From: Tsukamurella conjunctivitidis
GTDB lineage: Bacteria; Actinomycetota; Actinomycetes; Mycobacteriales; Mycobacteriaceae
NCBI RefSeq assembly: GCF_007858475.1
Contig: NZ_VIGX01000001.1
Span: forward strand, 434,001 to 498,000
Reading direction: 5' to 3'
Length of the DNA stretch: 64,000 nucleotides
Part shown: positions 58,025 to 64,000 of the stretch, piece by piece
Layout of the letters: every line of letters starts with the position of its first letter
Position numbering within the stretch: the stretch's first letter is position 1
Program-made: the position numbers and the translations under genes
Notes under the pieces: generated by a model
What the model was told of the DNA's origin: nothing
Seen by the model: the letters and a program-made list of their open reading frames with translations, nothing else
Database searches by the model: none

Positions 58025-59044
58025 CTAACCCCCGGCGTGCGGCCGCTCGCAACCGCACGAGTCCCGGTGATGGAAGGCTGTGGGCAATCTCTCGACCCGC
58101 CGCGCACCGTCGAATCCGTCGATCCGTTCGACGAGCAGATCGACGCACCGCCGCCCGATGGCCTCGACGTTCTGCGCGGCCGCCGTGAGTCCCGGGGAGA
58201 ACAGGTCCGACCACTCGAAGTCGTCGTAGGCGACGAGCGCGACGTCGTCGGGAACCCGCAGGTCCAGCTCCCGGAGGGCGCGCATCGCGCCGACCGTCAT
58301 CTCGTTGTTGAGTACCACCAGCCCGGTGGGGTGCGGCGCCCGCGCGCGGAACATCGACAGGGTCTGCGCGTGCGCCTCGTCGGCGCGTGAATCCCCGCAG
58401 CGCACGTGCCGGGGTGCGGCGCGCAGGCCCGCGGCGGCCATGGCGCGGACGAATCCCTCGGTGCGTTCCTCGGTGGACTGGATGCCCGGCCGGCCGGTGA
58501 GGACGCCGATGCGCCGGTGCCCGAGCTCCGCGAGGTGGGCGGTCAGCCGGACGACCGGCTCGGCCCCCTCCGAGGCCACCTGGTCGACGTCGGCGGGGGA
58601 GAGCCGGTCGATGAGCACCAGCGGGGTCCCCGCCGCCTGGACGGTCGGGATGGTCCGCAGCTCGGAACCCGGCGCGGGGGCCATGATCAGGCCGTCCACG
58701 CGCCGGTCGAGGAGAGAGCCGACGAGCCGGTGTTCGATGTCGGTGTCGTCGTGGGAGTCGCCCATCATCAGCGTGTAGCCGAGCTCGCTGGCGCGGGACT
58801 CGATCGCCCGCATGAGCGGGCCGAAATAGGGGTTGCGGCCGGCCGCGATACTCAGCGCCAGGACACCGGACCGGGAGGTGGCGAGCGCGGCGGCCAAGGC
58901 ATTGCGCCGGTAGCCGGTGGACTCGATCGCCGCGAGCACCGCGTCCCGGGTGCGGGGGTCCACGCGCCGTGTCCCGTTGATCACGTGGGAGACGGTGCTG
59001 ATCGACACGCCGGCAGCGGCGGCGACGTCGGCCATGTTCCCCAT
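58025..59044 (-). CDS. LacI-family sugar-responsive repressor
   Basis: A 339-residue regulator. The helix-turn-helix is MADVAAAAGVSISTVSHVING with hinge RRNALAAALA, followed by a periplasmic-binding-protein-like domain (VLALSIAAGRNPYF, LVLIDRLSP, VALVAYDDFEWS). ATG 59044 is chosen (MGNMADV); ATG 59035 is possible. It is divergent from the Frc-type operon. Tandem LacI operators in the gap indicate that it represses both itself and the sugar operon until the sugar or its phosphate binds. Confidence 0.93.
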   Translation of the reverse strand: MGNMADVAAAAGVSISTVSHVINGTRRVDPRTRDAVLAAIESTGYRRNALAAALATSRSGVLALSIAAGRNPYFGPLMRAIESRASELGYTLMMGDSHDDTDIEHRLVGSLLDRRVDGLIMAPAPGSELRTIPTVQAAGTPLVLIDRLSPADVDQVASEGAEPVVRLTAHLAELGHRRIGVLTGRPGIQSTEERTEGFVRAMAAAGLRAAPRHVRCGDSRADEAHAQTLSMFRARAPHPTGLVVLNNEMTVGAMRALRELDLRVPDDVALVAYDDFEWSDLFSPGLTAAAQNVEAIGRRCVDLLVERIDGFDGARRVERLPTAFHHRDSCGCERPHAGG

Positions 59045-59076
59045 CCGCCCAGTGTGCCCGTGGTCGAAACGGGCGC

Positions 59077-59100
59077 GCAAGCGTTTGCGCAAACCCTTGC
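59077..59100. promoter_or_regulatory. Tandem LacI operators
   Basis: GCAAGCGTTTGC (59077-59088) abuts GCAAACCCTTGC (59089-59100). Both follow the LacI-family GCAA...TTGC pattern around a CG or CC centre. The second touches the -35 of the sugar operon. Confidence 0.8.
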
Positions 59101-59126
59101 GGGGCTTTCAACAGCGGGTATACGGT
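59097..59126 (+). promoter_or_regulatory. Promoter of the Frc-type sugar operon
   Basis: TTGCGG (59097-59102), an 18-base spacer and TACGGT (59121-59126); TATACG two bases earlier is an alternative -10. The -35 overlaps the LacI operators, giving direct repression by occlusion. Confidence 0.6.
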
Positions 59127-59176
59127 CGCACTCACGCGGAGTCGTGTGACCCACAACACAGTCGAACGGAGCCCCC

Positions 59177-60175
59177 ATGTCGAATCGGAAGAGCCTGCGC
59201 ATCGCGGCGGTGTGCTGCGCCCTCACGGTCAGCCTCACCTCGGTGGCCGCCTGCAACCGCGACGGCGGTACGTCGGGCGACATCAAGGTCGGCCTGATCA
59301 CGAAGACCGATACGAACCCCTTCTTCGTCAAGATCCGCGAGGCCGCGAAGAAGCAGGCCGAGGCGAAGGGTGCGAACCTGGTCGCGCTCGCCGGCAAGTT
59401 CGACGGCGACAACGAGGGCCAGGTCGCCGCCATCGAGAACCTGGTCAGCCAGGGCGTCAAGGGCATCCTCATCACCCCGAACTCGTCCACCGGCATCCTC
59501 GCGGCGATCAAGAAGGCCCGCGACGCGGGCGTCGTCGTGATCGCGCTCGACACCGCGACGGACCCCGAGAGCGCCGTCGACGCGACCTTCGCCACCGACA
59601 ATAAGGAGGCCGGCCGCCTCCAGGGCGCGTGGGTCAAGGGCGCGCTCGCGGGCAGGCCCGCCAAGCTCCTCATGCTGGACGGGACCGCCGGCAGCACCGT
59701 CTCCGAATTCCGCCACCAGGGCTTCCTCGACGGGATCGGCCTCGCCGAGAACGCGCCCGAGGTGGCGGGCAAGGAGAACACCAACGGCGACCAGACCAAG
59801 GCGCAGACCGCGATGGAGAACCTGCTCCAGCGCGTCCCGGACGCCAACGCGCTGTACACGATCAACGAGCCCGCGGCGGCCGGCGGCTACGAGGCGGCGA
59901 AGAAGGCCGGCAAGGCCGCGCAACTGGCCATCGGCTCCGTCGACGGCAGCTGCACCGGCGTCGACAACGTCAAGAAGGGCGTGATCGGCGCGACCGTCCT
60001 GCAGTTCCCCGGCAAGATGGCAGAGGAGGGCGTGGACGCCGTCGTCGCCTTCGCCAAGGACGGCACCAAGCCCACCGGCTTCCACAACACCGGCTCGCAG
60101 CTGGTGACCGACAAGCCCGTCGCCGGCGTCGAGTCCAAGGACACCGCCTGGGGCGCGCAGAACTGCTGGGGCTGA
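59177..60175 (+). CDS. Sugar ABC importer solute-binding lipoprotein (FrcB-like)
   Basis: A 332-residue binding protein of the ribose/fructose (RbsB/FrcB) type. The lipobox is SVAAC, so it is anchored outside the inner membrane. IKVGLITKTDTNPFFVKIREAA is the typical first strand and helix, ILITPNSSTGI the second domain crossover, and GSVDGSCTGVDNVK resembles FrcB. Together with the FrcC- and FrcA-like genes and two kinases it suggests fructose, ribose or another pentose/hexose as ligand. Confidence 0.92.
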   Translation: MSNRKSLRIAAVCCALTVSLTSVAACNRDGGTSGDIKVGLITKTDTNPFFVKIREAAKKQAEAKGANLVALAGKFDGDNEGQVAAIENLVSQGVKGILITPNSSTGILAAIKKARDAGVVVIALDTATDPESAVDATFATDNKEAGRLQGAWVKGALAGRPAKLLMLDGTAGSTVSEFRHQGFLDGIGLAENAPEVAGKENTNGDQTKAQTAMENLLQRVPDANALYTINEPAAAGGYEAAKKAGKAAQLAIGSVDGSCTGVDNVKKGVIGATVLQFPGKMAEEGVDAVVAFAKDGTKPTGFHNTGSQLVTDKPVAGVESKDTAWGAQNCWG

Positions 60176-60178
60176 CGG

Positions 60179-61132
60179 GTGTCGGCACTGACCTTCCAGC
60201 GGCTCCTGCGGGAGCCGCTGGCCGGCCCGCTCGCGGCGCTCGTCGTGGCCTGCGTCGTCTTCTTCATCCTCACGCCGCAATTCGCGACGGGCTACAACAT
60301 CTCGCTGATCCTCCAGCAGTCCATGGTGATCGGGATCCTCGCGGTCGCGCAGTCCCTGATCATCCTCACCGCGGGCATCGACCTGTCCATCGGCGCGACG
60401 TGCGTGCTCGGCACCGTGGTCCTGGCGCGGGTCGCGGGTACCGATCCCGTCCTGGCGATGGTCGCCGCGCTCGGCGTCTGCCTTCTCATCGGCGCGGTCA
60501 ACGGCGCGCTCGTGACGCTGGTGAAGCTGCCGCCGTTCATCGTCACGCTCGGCATGTTCACCATCGTCGCGGCCGCGACCCAGCTGTACGCGGGGTCGCA
60601 GACCTACCGCGTGTCGGACGGACCGCTCACCCTGCTGGGCAAGGGGTTCGACGTGGCGGGGTTCCCGCTCACGCTGGGCCTGCTCGTCCTGCTCGTGGTG
60701 TACGCGGCCGCCTGGTACGTGCTCAACCGCACCGCGACCGGGCGGCACGTCTACGCCGTGGGCGGCAACCCGGTCTCGGCATCGCTGGCGGGCATCAAGA
60801 CGACCAAGACCGTGTTCGGCGTGTACCTGGTGTCCGGGCTGATCGCGGTGATCGCGGCGTGGGCCGCGCTCGGACGCATCCCCACGGCGGACCCCAATGC
60901 CTTCCAGACCGCCAACCTCGACACCATCACGGCGGTCGTCATCGGCGGCACCAGCCTGTTCGGCGGCCGCGGCTCGGTGCTGGGCACGCTGGTCGGCGCG
61001 CTCATCGTCGGCGTGCTGCGCAACGGCCTCACCCTGGTGGGGATCGACAACCTGTACCAGAACATCGCGACCGGCGTCCTCGTGATCGCCGCCGTGACGC
61101 TGGACCAGATCTCGCGCAGGAGGCTGCAATGA
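60179..61132 (+). CDS. Sugar ABC importer permease (FrcC/RbsC-like)
   Basis: A 317-residue permease with eight to ten helices. AQSLIILTAGIDLSIGATCVLG and TAVVIGGTSLFGGRGSVLGTLVGAL are the hallmark segments of RbsC/FrcC permeases, and YAVGGNPVSASLAGI carries the ATPase-contact loop. GTG 60179 starts three bases after the binding-protein stop. Its end overlaps the ATPase gene (ATGA). Confidence 0.94.
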   Translation: MSALTFQRLLREPLAGPLAALVVACVVFFILTPQFATGYNISLILQQSMVIGILAVAQSLIILTAGIDLSIGATCVLGTVVLARVAGTDPVLAMVAALGVCLLIGAVNGALVTLVKLPPFIVTLGMFTIVAAATQLYAGSQTYRVSDGPLTLLGKGFDVAGFPLTLGLLVLLVVYAAAWYVLNRTATGRHVYAVGGNPVSASLAGIKTTKTVFGVYLVSGLIAVIAAWAALGRIPTADPNAFQTANLDTITAVVIGGTSLFGGRGSVLGTLVGALIVGVLRNGLTLVGIDNLYQNIATGVLVIAAVTLDQISRRRLQ

Positions 61133-61923
61133 CCACCGCCGATCGCACGCCGGTCCTGCAGGCCCGCGGCCTGGTGAAGAACTACGGGCAGGTCCGGGCC
61201 ATCGCGGGGGCCGACTTCGAACTGCGCGCCGGCGAGGTGCTCGCGGTGATCGGCGACAACGGCGCCGGCAAGTCGAGTCTGATCAAGGCCCTCTCGGGCG
61301 CGCTCGTCCCGAGCGAGGGCGAGATCCTGCTCGACGGTGCGCCGGTCCACTTCCGCAGCACCCTGGACGCGCGCAACGCGGGCATCGAGACCGTCTACCA
61401 GGACCTCGCCGTGATCCCGGCCCTGGACATCGCGGCCAACGTCTACCTCGGCCGCGAGATCCGCAAGCCGGGAGTGCTCGGCTCGGTGTTCCGCCAGCTC
61501 GACCGGCGGGCGATGCGCGACGCCGCGGCGGGCCACCTCGCGGAGCTCAAGATCGGCATCACGTCGCCGACGCAGGCCGTCGAGACCCTCTCGGGCGGCC
61601 AGCGACAGGGGGTCGCGGTGGTACGCGCGGCGGCGTTCGGCAAGAGGGTCATCATCATGGACGAGCCCACCGCCGCCCTCGGGGTCCGCGAGTCCGGCCA
61701 GGTGATCGACCTCATCCGGCAGATCCGTGACCGCGGTACGCCCGTGATTCTCATCAGTCACGACATGCCCCATGTCTTCGAGGTCGCCGACCGCATCCAC
61801 GTGCACCGGCTCGGCCGTCGCGCCGCCGTCGTGGACCCGGAGCAGCGCAGCATGTCCGAGGTGGTGGCGCTGATGACGGGCGCCCTGGAACCCACCGACG
61901 AGGAAGCGGCCGGTGGGCCGTAG
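61129..61923 (+). CDS. Sugar ABC importer ATP-binding protein (FrcA-like, single domain)
   Basis: A 264-residue single ABC ATPase. Walker A is GDNGAGKSS, the signature is the variant LSGGQRQG, and Walker B VIIMDEPTAAL. RbsA-type proteins have two ATPase halves, but FrcA has one, as here, so two copies would form the dimer. The signature glycine after RQ (RQGVAV) is typical of this group. It overlaps the permease stop and the next kinase start (11 bases). Confidence 0.94.
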   Translation: MTTADRTPVLQARGLVKNYGQVRAIAGADFELRAGEVLAVIGDNGAGKSSLIKALSGALVPSEGEILLDGAPVHFRSTLDARNAGIETVYQDLAVIPALDIAANVYLGREIRKPGVLGSVFRQLDRRAMRDAAAGHLAELKIGITSPTQAVETLSGGQRQGVAVVRAAAFGKRVIIMDEPTAALGVRESGQVIDLIRQIRDRGTPVILISHDMPHVFEVADRIHVHRLGRRAAVVDPEQRSMSEVVALMTGALEPTDEEAAGGP

Positions 61924-62752
61924 CGGGCGTGAGGGCGTGCCGCGCGGCCTGTTCGTCGGGCTCGCCACCGTCGACGTGCTCTCCCGTGTCGACGAGTCGC
62001 CGCCGCGCAACGGGAAGGTCACCGCGGTGCGGCAGGACGTCGCCGGGGGCGGTCCGGCGCTCAACGCCGCCGCGGTCTTCGCCGCGCTCGGCGGGCGTGC
62101 AGTGCTCGCCTCGCCGGTGGGCGACGGTGCCCTCGGCCGGCTCGTGCACGAGGATCTCGCCACCTGCGGGGTGGAGGTCATCGACCTGGCGCAGCCGGGC
62201 TTCGCGCCGCCCGTCTCCGCCGTCACGGTCCACGCCCCGTCGGGCGACCGGCAGGTGGTCTCGTTCGACGGTTCCGGATACCCCGACACCGTCCCACCGA
62301 TCCACGCGGAGGGCTTCGACGTGGCGCTCCTCGACGGGCACGGCCCCGCCGCCGCGCGGTCCGCGATCCGCAGTGCCGCGGCCGCGGGCGTGCCCGTGAT
62401 CCTCGACGCCGGGCGCTGGCGGCCCGTCTTCGCCGAGCTCCTCCCGCTCGCGGCGCACGCCGTCTGCTCCGCGGACTTCGCGCTGCCCGACGGGGTGCCG
62501 CGGCCGCCGGTCTTCGCCGTCACCGACGGCCCACGGCCGATCCGCTACCGCGATCGCGGGGACGAGGGGACCGTCGAGGTGCCCGCCGTACCGGTGCTCG
62601 ATACGCTCGGGGCCGGCGACGTGCTGCACGGCGCGTACGCCTTCGCGATCGCGCGGGGCGACGCGGTCGCCGACGCACTGCGCTTCGCGGCGGAACACGC
62701 CTCCGCGAAGTGCCGGTATCCGGGGGTGAGGGCGTGGCTGGCGACGCTGTGA
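61913..62752 (+). CDS. PfkB-family sugar kinase
   Basis: A 279-residue ribokinase/fructokinase family enzyme. The N-terminal GGGPALNAAAVFAALGG is the sugar-binding glycine segment, and DTLGAGDVLHGAYAFA near residue 232 holds the catalytic aspartate and anion hole (relatives read DTxGAGDxF). It should phosphorylate the imported sugar. GTG 61913 overlaps the ATPase gene by 11 bases. The stop overlaps the FrcK-like gene (TGATG). Confidence 0.9.
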   Translation: MGRSGREGVPRGLFVGLATVDVLSRVDESPPRNGKVTAVRQDVAGGGPALNAAAVFAALGGRAVLASPVGDGALGRLVHEDLATCGVEVIDLAQPGFAPPVSAVTVHAPSGDRQVVSFDGSGYPDTVPPIHAEGFDVALLDGHGPAAARSAIRSAAAAGVPVILDAGRWRPVFAELLPLAAHAVCSADFALPDGVPRPPVFAVTDGPRPIRYRDRGDEGTVEVPAVPVLDTLGAGDVLHGAYAFAIARGDAVADALRFAAEHASAKCRYPGVRAWLATL

Positions 62753-63357
62753 TGGACGAACTGCTCGGTCGCGCACGGGAACTGGTGGATCGACCCGGCC
62801 GCGCGCTGCTCGGCATCGCGGGTGCGCCCGCATCGGGCAAGTCGACGCTCGCGGAGCGGCTGGTCGAGGCCCTCGGCGCCGACGCGGTGCTGGTGCCGAT
62901 GGACGGCTTCCACCTCGACGACGCCGTCCTGCGCCGGCACGGGAGCTGGGAGCGCAAGGGCGCCATCGACACCTTCGACGACGCGGGCTACGCCGAACTG
63001 CTGCACCGGCTGCGGGCGGCCGGCGGCACCGTCTACGCCCCATGCTTCGACCGCGGGCTCGAGGCGTCGATCGCCGGCGCCATCGAGGTGGGGCCGGACG
63101 TGCCGCTGGTGGTCACGGAGGGCAACTACCTCCTGGCGGACAGCGGCGCCTGGCCCCGCGCGCGGGCGGCGCTCGACGAGGTCTGGTTCCTGCGCATCGA
63201 TCCCGGACTGCGGCGCGAACGGCTCATCGCGCGGCACATGCGCTTCGGCCGTGATCCCGAGGATGCCCGCGCGCGGGCCGACGGCTCGGATCAGCGCAAC
63301 GCCGTCCTCATCGAGGCGACGGCGGTCCACGCCGATCGGATCATCCACGGGGACTAG
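62752..63357 (+). CDS. P-loop kinase, FrcK/uridine-kinase-like
   Basis: A 201-residue kinase of the uridine kinase/pantothenate kinase type. The P-loop is GIAGAPASGKST, followed by VPMDGFHLDDAVL and KGAIDTFD, both conserved in this group. VTEGNYLL and RHMRFGRDPEDA complete the nucleotide site. It resembles FrcK of the Sinorhizobium frcBCAK operon (from memory), which also ends a fructose-transport operon. ATG 62752 lies in a TGATG overlap. Two kinases in one operon may phosphorylate the sugar in turn. Confidence 0.85.
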   Translation: MDELLGRARELVDRPGRALLGIAGAPASGKSTLAERLVEALGADAVLVPMDGFHLDDAVLRRHGSWERKGAIDTFDDAGYAELLHRLRAAGGTVYAPCFDRGLEASIAGAIEVGPDVPLVVTEGNYLLADSGAWPRARAALDEVWFLRIDPGLRRERLIARHMRFGRDPEDARARADGSDQRNAVLIEATAVHADRIIHGD

Positions 63358-63369
63358 GCGCCTGCGGCC

Positions 63370-64000
63370 TCAGCGGTCGGCGAGGCCGGTCTCGCGGAGG
63401 GTGAGGTTGATCCGGCCCGCGTCGAGTCCGCAGCCCTGCGGCGCCGTCCCGGGGTGCACCGCGGTGACGCCGTGGAAGGCCAGGCGCGACGGTCCGCCGA
63501 AGACGAGCAGATCGCCGGATTCTAGCGTGAGATCCGTGTACGGGCGGTTCCGGTTCTCGGTGTTGCCGAGCCGGAAGGTGCAGCTGTCGCCGATGGACAG
63601 CGAGACCACCGGGGCGCGGGAGACCTCGTCCTTGTCCTGGTGCATCCCCATCCGGGCGTGCTCGTCGTAGTAGTTCACGAGCGCGGTGTCGGGCGTGTAC
63701 GCGTCCGCCTCCTCGGCGGGGTGCCCGGTCTCGGCGAGGGCGCGCCGCCCGACCCGGACCAGCCAGTCCGGGAAGGGCAGCACCCGAGCACCGTTCACGT
63801 CCGTCGCGGTCCGGCTGTACCGGTACGGCTGCCAGTGCCAGCCCAGGCACACCGTCCGCACCGACATCGGATGGCCGCGGACCGTGGCCGAACGGACCGG
63901 CACCGGTCCCGCCGCCCACTCCCGGAAGCGATCGGCGATCCAGGCCTGCTGGTACAACTCCAGCCACCCCCGGATCAGGGACGCGCCCGGCGCGACCTCG
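63370..64000 (-). CDS. alkB: Alkylated DNA repair dioxygenase AlkB (5' end outside window)
   Basis: The frame is open to the window edge, so the first few residues are missing; about 210 residues are visible. It is an Fe(II)/2-oxoglutarate dioxygenase that removes methyl groups from 1-methyladenine and 3-methylcytosine. MHQDKDE supplies the metal His and Asp, LAFHGV the distal histidine, and RINLTLRETG the 2-oxoglutarate arginine. RTVCLGWHWQPYRYS and LVNYYDEHARMG match bacterial AlkB. It converges with the sugar operon with 12 bases between stop codons. Confidence 0.93.
   Translation of the reverse strand, partial: EVAPGASLIRGWLELYQQAWIADRFREWAAGPVPVRSATVRGHPMSVRTVCLGWHWQPYRYSRTATDVNGARVLPFPDWLVRVGRRALAETGHPAEEADAYTPDTALVNYYDEHARMGMHQDKDEVSRAPVVSLSIGDSCTFRLGNTENRNRPYTDLTLESGDLLVFGGPSRLAFHGVTAVHPGTAPQGCGLDAGRINLTLRETGLADR

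Noticed and set aside
1-64000. tRNA, rRNA, riboswitch, insertion sequence or prophage genes
   Set aside because: Intergenic gaps are short and I found no cloverleaf-like sequence with a TTCGA arm, no transposase motifs and no integrase or phage structural genes. A tRNA or covariance scan could still find something I missed.

Overview
The window is very GC-rich, densely packed DNA on which most genes abut or overlap by 1-14 bases (ATGA, GTGA and TGATG junctions). Gene content points to a mycolic-acid actinobacterium outside Mycobacterium itself: a sigK-rskA locus with a UfaA1-like methyltransferase, an LpqN-type lipoprotein, a DUF3073 gene beside purM, cydABDC, a sterol-carrier-like gene beside purF, and a three-gene block resembling Rv3531c-Rv3530c-Rv3529c. 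Tsukamurella is my best genus guess, from gene content only. I saw no tRNA, rRNA, CRISPR array, insertion sequence or prophage, and no gene-free stretch above 300 bases.

Layout. 1-11162: end of an amino-acid permease, dinB, an MDR oxidoreductase overlapping a proline-racemase-family protein, a two-domain acyl-CoA reductase behind a large dyad, and a five-domain peptide ABC importer in four overlapping genes. 11163-14838: a DcuS/DcuR-type two-component system divergent from a DctA-type dicarboxylate transporter. 14877-22062: a probable sulfation locus made of a sulfotransferase, an SDR and a DUF1214-type protein on the minus strand, an IclR regulator, and cysD-cysNC for PAPS synthesis on the plus strand. 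The two operons have near-identical promoter layouts. 22085-27950: purL (leaderless), a permease, a GGDEF protein and a DUF574 methyltransferase.

27962-33301 is the SigK locus: rskA, sigK, a secreted lipocalin, a UfaA1/Cfa-type methyltransferase, DUF1365 and an FAD amine oxidase, preceded by a SigK-like promoter. 33388-38621 holds a TIGR01777 protein, a GXWXG/DUF4334 protein, a GCS2-family ligase and small envelope proteins. 38756-44486 holds purF, purM, DUF3073, MOSC, a YgfZ-like folate protein and pabC. 44547-51853 holds a permease and the cytochrome bd operon cydABDC behind a GTAGTA operator array. 51820-54595 holds an SDR and its TetR regulator, a PPOX-fold protein and a DUF899 protein.

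54625-54791 is a tiny stand-alone transcription unit with a near-complete anti-16S Shine-Dalgarno stretch, a 12-codon ORF and a strong terminator. 54801-58015 holds an LpqN-type lipoprotein, a PT-rich/glycine-zipper surface protein, a nitrobindin-fold protein lacking the heme histidine, and a 32-residue membrane peptide. 58025-63357 is a LacI-controlled Frc-type sugar importer with two kinases. The window ends inside alkB.

The three items I would look at first are the co-regulated sulfation locus, the anti-SD micro-ORF unit, and the lipocalin-bearing SigK locus. All functions are read by eye from the sequence and from remembered family features. No database search was run.
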